DNA of 64,000 nucleotides, from positions 1 through 64,000 of the forward strand of contig JAUSBW010000109.1 in NCBI GenBank assembly GCA_030651815.1, given 5' to 3'. A program made the position numbers and the translations under genes. Origin of the DNA: Methanoregula sp. (lineage in GTDB: Archaea > Halobacteriota > Methanomicrobia > Methanomicrobiales > Methanospirillaceae). The notes beneath the pieces were generated by a model. It saw only the letters and a program-made list of their open reading frames with translations. It ran no database searches and had not been told where the DNA came from. This document shows positions 20,405 through 30,210 of this stretch, one piece after another (the stretch's first letter is position 1; the number at the start of each line of letters is the position of its first letter).

Positions 20405-20761
20405 TTACTTTTTGGCGCTTCCTTTCCGGGCAAGTTCTTTTTCCACAGTGTCAAGGCGTGCCTCCAGGTTTGAGAGTGAGGTCTGCATCCCGGATTCATA
20501 TTTCTTTAATTCAGCGAGACGCGCTTCATCATTTTCGATCTCCTTGTAGTGCTTTTCCTTGAACTGCTGGAGTTTTGGATGGGAGACCAGCTGCCACTCC
20601 TCCACCATGTGCTGGAACCTGCGGTCAAGGTACTCATCCACCCGGCTCTCCACCGGACGGGCGAGCGAGATGTCCCCTTTTGCGCCCCGTATGAAGTAAT
20701 AGATCAGGAAAATGAGAGCACAGAGGATGATGACGATGATGATAAATTCCAGTAGTTCCAT
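20405..20761 (-). CDS. Membrane-anchored coiled-coil protein
   Basis: MELLEFIIIVIILCALIFLIYYF TM segment, YLDRRFQHMVEEWQLVS motif, coiled coil. Confidence 0.7.
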   Translation of the reverse strand: MELLEFIIIVIILCALIFLIYYFIRGAKGDISLARPVESRVDEYLDRRFQHMVEEWQLVSHPKLQQFKEKHYKEIENDEARLAELKKYESGMQTSLSNLEARLDTVEKELARKGSAKK

Positions 20762-20762
20762 T

Positions 20763-20984
20763 TCAGATCCCCCCCTTAAGTTTGCCGGCACGGTTTTCAA
20801 GCTCGGTGAGCTTGTCCGATGCAGCATGCTCAAATGCTTTCAGCCGGGGGATCTCCTGTTCCAGTGCATCCAGCCGGCTCGTGAAATCAGAGATATCCAC
20901 CCGTGTGGAAAGATCCCATTCGTCAACGATATATTTCATCCTGCGGTCAACATACGCATTGAGGTACGTGTTCATGCCGATCAT
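20763..20984 (-). CDS. Small coiled-coil protein
   Basis: YVDRRMKYIVDEWDLST motif plus heptad-like C-terminus; overlaps the upstream gene by 4 bp. Confidence 0.7.
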   Translation of the reverse strand: MIGMNTYLNAYVDRRMKYIVDEWDLSTRVDISDFTSRLDALEQEIPRLKAFEHAASDKLTELENRAGKLKGGI

Positions 20985-21298
20985 AACGATTTCTCCAGTG
21001 ATGAGATTACGTCATCTAACGTTTTTGCCCGCGTTTCGATGGTCATCTTTCCTGCATAAAGACCGCTGATCTCATCACTCACCGTTGCAAGCCGGTTTTC
21101 CAGCTTGTGGAGATCGCTGTCTGTTACCAGATCCCATTCTTCGATGATAGCAGCAAAGTTCTGGTCAAAATATACATCCAGCGATTTATCGAACGTCGGG
21201 ATACGGGATTCGATCGTCCCGGGGATATGTGAGAACTGATCCCAGAACGAATCTTTTGTCACATTCTGGTTCAGATTCTGGTTGATAACCGGATACAT
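20981..21298 (-). CDS. Coiled-coil protein
   Basis: VYFDQNFAAIIEEWDLVT motif plus predicted coiled coil. Confidence 0.7.
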   Translation of the reverse strand: MYPVINQNLNQNVTKDSFWDQFSHIPGTIESRIPTFDKSLDVYFDQNFAAIIEEWDLVTDSDLHKLENRLATVSDEISGLYAGKMTIETRAKTLDDVISSLEKSL

Positions 21299-21302
21299 GG
21301 TT

Positions 21303-21686
21303 TTACTTCACCTTCTTTTCCTGTTCCTGGATATTCCCTAAAAGATTATCCAGTTTTCTTGTTTTCACCAGGTTTTCGAGCCGGTTTAACCGCGTTTCAA
21401 TAAGTTTTTCCTTTGCGTAGATGTTCGTTTCGAGGCTCGTGTTATCATCTTCAACATTTTTTATCTCGGCTGTCTGTTCCTGGGAGAGCCGGGTAAACGA
21501 AAAGACCTTTGACTCTTCGTGCTGCTTTAAGAGTTTGAGTTTGTCCTTTTCCAGTTCCATCTCTATCGAGCGGCTGGCAGTCTTCATGATGCGTATCTCC
21601 CGGACAATGAAATACACGATCACCATTGCAAGAACAACAAGGATTCCCATAAGAGTTGTGTCGGTGATTATTGCTTCTGTTGCCAT
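21303..21686 (-). CDS. Membrane-anchored coiled-coil protein
   Basis: N-terminal TM (LMGILVVLAMVIVYFIV) followed by a charged coiled coil. Confidence 0.7.
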   Translation of the reverse strand: MATEAIITDTTLMGILVVLAMVIVYFIVREIRIMKTASRSIEMELEKDKLKLLKQHEESKVFSFTRLSQEQTAEIKNVEDDNTSLETNIYAKEKLIETRLNRLENLVKTRKLDNLLGNIQEQEKKVK

Positions 21687-21728
21687 TGATTTTTCACCCC
21701 ATTACTGTTTTTGTGCTTTTACTTAAAA

Positions 21729-22292
21729 CTACAGTTCATCTTTAGGACCGATAACTTTCTTTACCGTTTTTTTCACTTCTTTGACGGTTTTTGCCGCAGC
21801 TTTTCCAACTTTATCGGAGGCTTTCTTTGTCTCTTTTTTCACCGTGTCTGCTGCTTTTACTGCTTCATCGGAGGCTTTCTTTGTCCCTTTTTTCACAGAG
21901 TCTGCTGCTTTTACTGCGCCTGCCTTTACATCCACTGTGGTCTTTTTCACCGTCTCATCCAGTTTGCCGACACTCTTTGAGAGCGATTTGCTGGTATCTG
22001 CTGCCGCCTTTTTTATCTTTTCCTGCAGCGGCGGGGTTTTTCTGACAAGGACATCATCGTCATCGTTAAGGCCGAGGGTCTTGAGATCCTCTTCACTCAC
22101 CCGTACATGCCCTGCCCGTACCATGGTATCGGCAATTACCGTAGCAGTGACGGATTTTTTTGTAGTTTCGTTGATGAGATCTACGTGATCCCCTTCATGG
22201 ATTCCCAATTCAGGCAGGTGTGCGATATTGAGACGCACCCGTCCCTGGCTCGGGAATGCCCGCTTCTTGACGGTTAACCTTACATCTTTCAT
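21729..22292 (-). CDS. Protein with N-terminal beta-barrel-like domain and Lys/Ala-rich tail
   Basis: VKKRAFPSQGRVRLNIAHLPELGIHEGDHVDLINE...VIADTMVRAGHVRVSEEDLKTLGL resembles a CDC48-N/AbrB-like double-psi barrel; C-terminus is KA-rich repeats. Confidence 0.65.
   Translation of the reverse strand: MKDVRLTVKKRAFPSQGRVRLNIAHLPELGIHEGDHVDLINETTKKSVTATVIADTMVRAGHVRVSEEDLKTLGLNDDDDVLVRKTPPLQEKIKKAAADTSKSLSKSVGKLDETVKKTTVDVKAGAVKAADSVKKGTKKASDEAVKAADTVKKETKKASDKVGKAAAKTVKEVKKTVKKVIGPKDEL
21813..21920. repeat. 54-bp tandem repeat, about 2 units, within the KA-rich coding region
   Basis: atcggaggctttctttgtc.cttttttcac.g.gtctgctgcttttactgc repeats at 21813 and 21867. Confidence 0.8.
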
Positions 22293-22399
22293 AGTGGATA
22301 GACTATTTCTTATAAGGTAAATATGTTACTGATTTCGCCACTCTTAGGGAACGTGTCCTCAAATTACGGCCTGCTGGAGATCGAACACGAGGGGTGCAG

Positions 22400-22437
22400 T
22401 AAAAAATTGGTCGTGTCACAAGATCGGCTAAGATCTC
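22400..22437 (+). repeat. Copy of a ~38-bp dispersed repeat
   Basis: taaaaaattggtcgtgtcacaagatcggctaagatct; related copies at 54406-54443 and, inverted, 54644-54680. Confidence 0.75.
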
Positions 22438-22671
22438 ACTGGCGGCTAAGATACCTAAGCGTTGCATGATATCAATATTATCGAAAATGGATTACGGTAA
22501 ACCCATCCATGAAACCGGTAAATGAACCTCTGTGGGGGGAGCGACATGTATCGTGTAGGGGGTACGGGGGCATCAGCCCACGTCAATGAAATAATGGATA
22601 GATCCTGAATTGACAGTCATGTCAGATTTCAGGAGGAACCTTGAATTCGGGTTTTTAAAAAAAAAAATCCT

Positions 22672-24409
22672 CTTCAAGCCGACCATCGGCAGTAAAAATT
22701 CCCTGATTTTTATTTATTTTGTACATAGATATTTACCGGAGAAGTATTTACCGGAGAAGAAATGAACATAAACATACCGCAAAATGACGTTAATAGACGG
22801 TTCAAATGTAACAATAGGGCATCTCGGCATAGTAGCTGGAGTGTTTGACACCCTTGAGATAGGAAAGTACATCGATGAAGTCATTCTCAAAACTCGTCAT
22901 CACCACATAACTCACAGGATCGGAGTAAAAGCCCTCGGTCTGAATGGACTCGGATATAACGAAGGCAGACTATCACTTATGCCGGATTTCTTTGAAGACA
23001 TAGTGACTGCTTGGCAAGGGAATAAAACCCGATCATCTCAACGAATACGCATTAGGTGAGACTCTCGATGCGATAGCAGAGTATGGCCCGACCCGGCTCT
23101 TCACCGGGATAGTACTTCGGATGATGGAAAGATTGCCATTAGGCGTCCAGCGTCTCCATCATGATACCACATCCATCAGTGTCACTGGTGACTATGACCG
23201 CGAGTTTAAAACCCGGCTTATCGAGATAGTCCGTGGGCATTCCAAAGATCACAGGAACGACCTCAAACAATTCGTCATCTCACTGGTAACCAATCAGGAT
23301 GGTATCCCGGTATTCATGGAACCGTTATCCGGAAACGCATCTGACAAAAAAATCCTGCTCGAATCTATCCAAGCGGTAAGAAGCAACCTGGTCACCCAAC
23401 AAACGATTTATCACATGGCAGATTCGGCATTTTACACCAGCGGAAATATCCAATCACTCGGCCAGCACTGCTTCTGGATTAGCCATGTTCTAATGACGAT
23501 AAATGAGGCGAAGGAACTTGTTGCATCAGAAGTCTCATGGACTGCCTGCGAAGATATCCGGTACAAATATGCTGTATACGAGAGTGCATATGGGGGGATA
23601 CAGCAGAGATGGGTCCTGTTTCATTCCGCTGAACAACAAAAACGGGTTGATGCAAAGTTAATGACCCGGCTTGAGAAGCAGATGAAGAAAGATAAAACTG
23701 CTTTGAAAAAACTATGCGCGAAAGGATTTGCCTGTGAACCGGATGCACGCGCCGTTGTTGAGCGCTGACTTGCCAGGAATCCACGGTACCGCATCAAAGA
23801 TGTAGAAATAACTTCAGGTCAACGGCGCAAATCCGGCAAACGCGGTCGCCTAATAAAAAATGAAACGTGTGAAGTTGTCTATAGAGTTTCATGCAAGTTC
23901 GCTCTCGATGAGAATTGGGTTCTCAGAGAACGGGAACACGCGGGCCGTTTCATCCTTGCCAGTAATGATGTCAGTATCAATCCGGAAACTATGCTGGAAT
24001 ACTACAAGGAGCAGAATTCGGTTGAACGGGGATTCCGATTTCTCAAAGATAAGCGGTTCCATGTTTCAGAAGTCTATCTCAAAAATGAGAACCGTATTGC
24101 TGCGCTGTCTATGCTGATGGTGCTCTGTTTCCTGCTATACTCGGTGGCAGAATGGCTGTTCAGGAAGATCTTCAAAGAGCGGAATGCCACTGTCATGAAT
24201 CCGAGAAATAAACCTACTGCAAAACCTACGATGAAAAGGGTGTTCTTTTTGTTCAGGAGGGTTCGTCAAGTGTTGGAACTTGTTGATTCCACTGTCCACT
24301 GCCGTTTGTTGAATGTCAATGAGGAGATAATTCGTATTACCGGTATGTTTGGAGGGGGCTTTGAAAAATACTATTCCTGAAAAATGATCTGCCGAATGTC
24401 GACTTCAAG
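22672..24409 (+). mobile_element. Degenerate IS1634-like element
   Basis: Inverted ends cttcaagccgaccatcggcag... and ...ctgccgaatgtcgacttcaag flank a broken transposase. Confidence 0.75.
22784..24380 (+). pseudogene. IS1634 family transposase, frameshifted and nonsense-mutated
   Basis: MTLIDGSNVTIGHLGIVAGVFDTLEIGKYIDE (DUF4277-like) start; frame change near 23010-23060; in-frame TGA at 23766-23768; the frame then continues through ...YYKEQNSVERGFRFLKDKRF. Confidence 0.85.
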
Positions 24410-24598
24410 GTGTATTTGATTGTTTTTTATGGCGGCATTTCCAGGCGGCACTCCTACACCCGGTGGGAGGATACAAACGGCACTAACCCGGCAAATACCC
24501 TTTTTTGTCACGTCCATTGTCAAGCGAGCGCCAGTCCGTTCATCCGAACTAAGACCCTGCTCTGTGTCCTCATTCCCAGGAAAAATAAAAAAAAGTGG

Positions 24599-25153
24599 TT
24601 ACACCGATACTGCAATGAGAGATTCATCCTTTTTCATGAGCAGACCGGCAACGATACTGATAATGCCGTAAATCACGCCGAAAATCCCGATAAGGATGAC
24701 AACAACTACCGCACCCTTTGTCGGGAATGGCACCAGTGCGATAAGCAAGCCGAAGATAATCGCGATTACACCGGCAATCCAGAGGAGGATGCGATGCGGT
24801 GCACCCTTCATGGCTGCAGCAAAGATCACATCGGAGATCCCGGCCACGATCAGCCAGAGTGCCACGAGGAATGTCATCAGAACGATGAGCCAGATCGGTG
24901 AGACAAAGATGAGGATTGCAACGATTGCCCCGATGACCGAAAGGAGAAACGTACTCCACCGGTGGAAGGGAGGATGTTCAGAAGAGATGCTGATGCCGCC
25001 CATGATGATGCTGATTACGAGCAGGAAGATCCCAACCAGGTAAGCGATTGCCCATTCTATACTGACCGGAACGATGAAACAAAGGATCCCGATGATGAGT
25101 GCAAAGACTCCTCTGATGAGGAGCCCGTGTTTGGTAATAATTTCTGTTTCCAT
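24599..25153 (-). CDS. HdeD-like (DUF308) membrane protein
   Basis: Six-helix pattern with LLIRGVFALIIGILCFIVP and GAPHRILLWIAGVIAIIFGLLI. Confidence 0.8.
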   Translation of the reverse strand: METEIITKHGLLIRGVFALIIGILCFIVPVSIEWAIAYLVGIFLLVISIIMGGISISSEHPPFHRWSTFLLSVIGAIVAILIFVSPIWLIVLMTFLVALWLIVAGISDVIFAAAMKGAPHRILLWIAGVIAIIFGLLIALVPFPTKGAVVVVILIGIFGVIYGIISIVAGLLMKKDESLIAVSV

Positions 25154-25431
25154 ATTTTCACCTCAGGGGAAAGCGGAGGGTAACACCATACCGGGACATA
25201 TTGCCCCCGTAAGTATCACTCCGGCCCCGCTTTTAAAAAAATGATACGATCACCCGGGATTTTCACCCGATCCCCTGGATCTTTCCTTACAGTCCCATTC
25301 GTAAAAAGATTTGTAGTGGTTTCATTCTATGAATCTTTTTTTAGAACTATCAGAAATGTTTATCCCTTCCTTGCCCCTTTTCTCAAACACCGACCCCTGA
25401 TCAACCGATCACCGGTCAGATTGGTGATAAT

Positions 25432-27186
25432 GTGGTATTCCTTCCAAACTTGCGGTACATGATGGTTATCTACCGTGGCCACTGGAGACCGATTGCAATA
25501 TCGCAGATCTTTGCACTTCTCTATGTCGCGTTTATGATCTTTATCCCGATGCAGGTAATGATCATCATCAACAATTACAAAGATATCGATGCAGCGATAC
25601 AAAACGCGGTGTTAATAGGCCTCTTTGCAGTCCTCACCGGTATATTCTGTATGGCGAACATCGTCTATGCGGTCCGGATCGCAGAAGCAACCGGCAACTA
25701 TATACGAAACGGAATTTTTGCCCGGATCCAGAGTTTCTCGTTCGGGAACCTCGACCGCTCCGCGACAGGCGAGTTGCTGACCCGGCTTACAAGTGACGTC
25801 TACCAGATCAACATCGGCGTCCATCTGTCACTCCGAAGCCTGTTGATGGCCCCCTTTGCCATCATCGTCTCTCTCATCCTTGTGGGGATCACGAGCCCCG
25901 AACTGCTCTGGATCCTCGTTGTCGTCCTCATCCTCTCGACCGGGACATTCGGTGCTGCTATGTACGTGATGCAGAAACAGTTCCAGGCCCGGCAGGCGAA
26001 GTATGATCTGGTCAATAACAATCTCCAGGAGGACATGGCAGGCATCCGGGTGGTCAAGGCTTTTGTCCGGCAGGAATACGAGATTAAAAAATACCGATCG
26101 ATCAATGACGAGTTCCGCCAGGCAAACGTCAACCCGCTTCACACCAATGCTATCACAATGCCGGCAGCCCTCTTCATCATGGGCCTTGCAACGACCCTTC
26201 TTGTTATTTTTGGGGCGCCTCTTGTTGCCGCAGGAACGATAACGATCGGTGCGATGCTGGCATTCTTCCAGTACACGTTCATCATCATCGGCCAGATGTG
26301 GATGCTCTCCATGCTCATGCCCCAGATCGTCTCAGCGGAGGCATCTGCCGGACGCTTAAAAGAGATCTGGGATACGGTCCCGGATGTTGTGGACAGCAAA
26401 ACCGCACGCCACTATACTCCGGAGAACGTGAAAGGAAAAATTGTCTTTGAGAACGTCAATTTCCGTTATGATCCAAAAGGGGATACCGATACCTTAAAAA
26501 ATATCAACCTTACCATTGAGCCCGGGCAGACAGTTGCCTTTTTAGGGGCAAACGGGTCAGGGAAGTCCACCCTTGTCTCTTTGATCCCACGGTTCTATGA
26601 TGTTTCGGGCGGACGTATCCTGATTGACGGGGTGGATGTAAAAGAGATCCCGCAGGACGACTTACGAAACATTGTTTCTATCGCACTCCAGAAGGCATTC
26701 CTCTTCTCTGGAACGATTGTTGAAAACATCCGGTTCGGAAGACCCGAAAGCAGCTATGACGATGCAAAAGCCGCAGCACAGGTTGCCGATGCCGACAGCT
26801 TTGTCATCACCCAGCAGGACCAGTATGATGCCCGTGTGTCCAGAAAAGGGCAGAACTTTTCCGGTGGCCAGCAGCAACGCCTCTCGATGGCCCGGGCATT
26901 CACAGTCAAGCCCAGGATCCTGATCCTTGATGACTCAACCTCCGCAGTGGATATTGAAACAGAGGGTAGAATTCTTACTGCACTGCCAAAATTCCTCTCA
27001 GGAGTCACCCGCTTAATTGTCGCATCCCGGGTCTCGACTGCGCTTGCGGCTGACAAAATTGTCGTACTTGAAAAAGGCGAGATTGTCGCAATGGGAACCC
27101 ATAAGGATCTGATCAAAACAAGCCCGCTGTACCAGGATATCTTTGATTCCCAGTTGGGCGGACTCAAAAAGGAGGATATCACATGA
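25432..27186 (+). CDS. ABC transporter, fused permease/ATP-binding protein
   Basis: Walker A GANGSGKST, signature FSGGQQQR, Walker B ILILDD. Confidence 0.9.
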   Translation: MVFLPNLRYMMVIYRGHWRPIAISQIFALLYVAFMIFIPMQVMIIINNYKDIDAAIQNAVLIGLFAVLTGIFCMANIVYAVRIAEATGNYIRNGIFARIQSFSFGNLDRSATGELLTRLTSDVYQINIGVHLSLRSLLMAPFAIIVSLILVGITSPELLWILVVVLILSTGTFGAAMYVMQKQFQARQAKYDLVNNNLQEDMAGIRVVKAFVRQEYEIKKYRSINDEFRQANVNPLHTNAITMPAALFIMGLATTLLVIFGAPLVAAGTITIGAMLAFFQYTFIIIGQMWMLSMLMPQIVSAEASAGRLKEIWDTVPDVVDSKTARHYTPENVKGKIVFENVNFRYDPKGDTDTLKNINLTIEPGQTVAFLGANGSGKSTLVSLIPRFYDVSGGRILIDGVDVKEIPQDDLRNIVSIALQKAFLFSGTIVENIRFGRPESSYDDAKAAAQVADADSFVITQQDQYDARVSRKGQNFSGGQQQRLSMARAFTVKPRILILDDSTSAVDIETEGRILTALPKFLSGVTRLIVASRVSTALAADKIVVLEKGEIVAMGTHKDLIKTSPLYQDIFDSQLGGLKKEDIT

Positions 27187-29021
27187 CCGACGCAGCACAA
27201 ATCCCCTTAAAAGCGCACAAACCAAAGGCCGGTGCCATCGGGCGGCTCATGAAGTATATATTCCTCCAGAAGGGCAAGTTCTTCGCATCGCTCCTCTTCA
27301 TGTTCATCGGGACGTTAACCTTCCTGCTGGTACCGGTTCTTCTCGGAGACATGATCAATAATCTTGCCACCCATGGGAAAGGTTCGGTCATTGACACCGC
27401 CTACCAGATGCTGGGGTTGAGTATCGTTACGTTCATCTGCCTGTATACTGCGTTTCGCTGGATGACCGATGTCACCCAGAACGCCCTGTTTCATCTCCGT
27501 CAGGATATTTTTGAGCACATGCAGAATCTCTCGCTCCGCTTCTTTGACAAGCAGCCGATTGGCGAACTGATGAGCCGGATGACCAACGACATGGACACGA
27601 TCAACAACCTTTTCCAGAACCCGTTCAATCTGACGCTCCAGTCCACGTTCATGCTCATTATTACGATCATCGCACTCATCCTGATAAGCCCGGTGCTTGC
27701 CGGTGTCGCAATTGTGATCATCCCGTTGCTTGCCGTGTTCGTAGCAGTCCTCTCCCATGTCTCAAGCCCGTCGTTTTCAATGCTCCAGATCAAGCTCGGG
27801 GACCTGACCGGAATTATTGAAGAGACGTTAGAAGGCCAGCGGACGGTGATCGCAGACCGGCACCAGAAGACTTCATCCGCACTTGAATCCGGGATCTCAC
27901 TCGATGCCAGTCATGCCGGCGCCAGGGCGCATATCCTGTCCCTTTTCATCAGCCCGCTCTGCCTGATCTCAGCATTCCTCTCGATTGCAGTCGTCGCAGT
28001 CTTTGGCGTGAATCTGCTCAACAATGGCCTGATTACAATAGGCGCGCTCTCGACTGCGATCTCGTTCTGTCTGCTCTTTATCCTCCCGCTCACGTTCATC
28101 TTCTTTAACTACAACTTCTGGGTCTCTGCAATCGTTGGTGCGGGGCGGATGTTTGAGGTTCTCGACACGCAACCGGATGTAAAAGACAAGTCAGGGGCAA
28201 AAGCCCTGCCCCGTATCATGGGCGACATCGTCTTTAAAGGCGTGAACTTCAGTTACGTGCCGGGCAGACGGGTGATGAAGGATGCAAACTTTGTAGCAAC
28301 CCCCGGCATGAAGATCGGTCTTTGCGGTCCCACGGGCGCAGGTAAGAGCACGATTGTCAACATCCTCACCCGGTACTATGACATCGACAGCGGGGAGATC
28401 CTCGTAGACGGGATTAACATCGCCGATGTTACGCAGGACAGCCTGCGACGGCAAATCGGAGTCGTGCAGCAGGAGCCGCTGCTCTTTACCGACACGGTGA
28501 TGAACAACCTCAAATACGCCCGGGACGGAGCAACCGATGCGGAGTGCATCACTGCAGCGAAACAGGCAGACTGCGATGCGTTCGTGCAGCGGCTCCCACA
28601 GGGGTATAACACGGTGCTTGTGGATGGAGGAGCCAATCTCTCGCAGGGCCAGCGTCAGCTCCTGACGATCGCACGGGCGATGCTTGCCCAGCCAAGGATG
28701 CTGATCCTTGATGAAGCCACATCGAACGTGGATACCCGGACCGAGAAAGTGATCCAGGGTGCGTTACGGAAACTGCAGGAAGGGGTGACCTCATTCTCGA
28801 TCGCCCACCGGCTCTCGACAATCAGGGACTGTGACAAGATCCTTGTTGTCGATGACGGTGCCATTATGGAACAGGGTAACCATGACCAGCTGATGGCAAA
28901 AAGGGGATTGTATTACAACCTCTACATGGCGCAGTACAAAGGCAAGATCACCGAAGTGCTGGATGATATCATTGCAGCAAACGAACGCAGAGAGAAAAGC
29001 GGTGGGGCAAACCCCGCCTGA
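27183..29021 (+). CDS. ABC transporter, fused permease/ATP-binding protein
   Basis: Walker A GPTGAGKST, signature LSQGQRQ, Walker B MLILDE; overlaps the previous ABC gene by 4 bp. Confidence 0.9.
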   Translation: MTDAAQIPLKAHKPKAGAIGRLMKYIFLQKGKFFASLLFMFIGTLTFLLVPVLLGDMINNLATHGKGSVIDTAYQMLGLSIVTFICLYTAFRWMTDVTQNALFHLRQDIFEHMQNLSLRFFDKQPIGELMSRMTNDMDTINNLFQNPFNLTLQSTFMLIITIIALILISPVLAGVAIVIIPLLAVFVAVLSHVSSPSFSMLQIKLGDLTGIIEETLEGQRTVIADRHQKTSSALESGISLDASHAGARAHILSLFISPLCLISAFLSIAVVAVFGVNLLNNGLITIGALSTAISFCLLFILPLTFIFFNYNFWVSAIVGAGRMFEVLDTQPDVKDKSGAKALPRIMGDIVFKGVNFSYVPGRRVMKDANFVATPGMKIGLCGPTGAGKSTIVNILTRYYDIDSGEILVDGINIADVTQDSLRRQIGVVQQEPLLFTDTVMNNLKYARDGATDAECITAAKQADCDAFVQRLPQGYNTVLVDGGANLSQGQRQLLTIARAMLAQPRMLILDEATSNVDTRTEKVIQGALRKLQEGVTSFSIAHRLSTIRDCDKILVVDDGAIMEQGNHDQLMAKRGLYYNLYMAQYKGKITEVLDDIIAANERREKSGGANPA

Positions 29022-29051
29022 TTTTTTTTACGGATATCAGAGGTGAAAGAG

Positions 29052-29969
29052 ATGGAAATCAAAGGACCAAAAGTTAAGGATTATATCAGGAAGTTCAAAG
29101 TTGTGCCGGGGAAAAAAGTCCAGTTAAAAAAATATGATTCCGGATGGGTACAGAACAAGGCTCTCAAAACCATGAATGAGGAACAGGCCAAGGAGCTGCT
29201 GGAAGAGATGCTAATAAAAGACCGGGCTTCTCTTGCAGAAACCCAGGAACTGCTGGCAGCCTCCCACGAGCAGGGAATTCTGATCGTATTGCAGGGAATG
29301 GACACCGCAGGAAAGGATGGCACGATCCGGCATGTGATGTCCGGTGTGAACCCACAGGGCTGTGATGTCCATGGCTTCAAGGTTCCCAGCGCAGAAGATC
29401 ATTCCCATGATTTCCTCTGGCGGTATTACAAGGTGCTGCCGGAACGCGGGATGATTGGCATCTTCAACCGCTCCTATTACGAGGATGTGCTGGTGGTCAG
29501 GGTTCACCCGGAACGCATGGAAGTTCTTCCCAAAAAGATTGGGCCGGATGCCAACGGGTTCTGGGAGGGGAGGTATAAGGATATCAATGCCTTTGAAAAG
29601 CATCTGGCGAGGAACGGCACGCTTATCCTCAAGTTTTTCCTTCACATCTCAAAAGACGAGCAGAAACGGCGGTTGCTTGACCGGCTTGAGCACAAAGAAA
29701 AATACTGGAAGTTCTCAACTGCCGATCTTGCAGAGCGGCAGTTCTGGGATCAGTACACAAAAGCATACGAGGAGATGTTATCGGCAACATCAACCGATTA
29801 CGCCCCGTGGTTCATTGTCCCGGCAGATGCCAAGTGGATGGCCCGGACGTTTGTTGCCAGTGTCATAACCTCTGCAATCAGCGGGCTCAATCTTTCCTAC
29901 CCGAAGGTATCAGATGACGAGATCAAGCTGCTCATGGCAGCAAAAAAGAGACTCGAAGCGGAGAAATAA
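29052..29969 (+). CDS. PPK2-family polyphosphate:nucleotide phosphotransferase
   Basis: LQGMDTAGKDGTIRHVMSGVNPQG and FNRSYYEDVLVVRVHPE are PPK2 motifs. Confidence 0.9.
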   Translation: MEIKGPKVKDYIRKFKVVPGKKVQLKKYDSGWVQNKALKTMNEEQAKELLEEMLIKDRASLAETQELLAASHEQGILIVLQGMDTAGKDGTIRHVMSGVNPQGCDVHGFKVPSAEDHSHDFLWRYYKVLPERGMIGIFNRSYYEDVLVVRVHPERMEVLPKKIGPDANGFWEGRYKDINAFEKHLARNGTLILKFFLHISKDEQKRRLLDRLEHKEKYWKFSTADLAERQFWDQYTKAYEEMLSATSTDYAPWFIVPADAKWMARTFVASVITSAISGLNLSYPKVSDDEIKLLMAAKKRLEAEK

Positions 29970-30210
29970 CGCACTTTTTTTTTTAATCCCGCACTTTTTT
30001 GCATGTTGAAACAATCCTTCAAAGAATATCAGGCAGCGTTCTTTTTCTGATGATATGCATTCCATGGCGGCAACATCTCTCTTCTAAAACGAGTGAGATG
30101 AGAGGTACGGGGTCTCATGAGATCCAGGTACTCCGGGCACTTCACCCATCCATAAAACACAGTTATCATCCAAGCACACCAATACCTTTCAATAATGGGG
30201 AAGAGGACAA

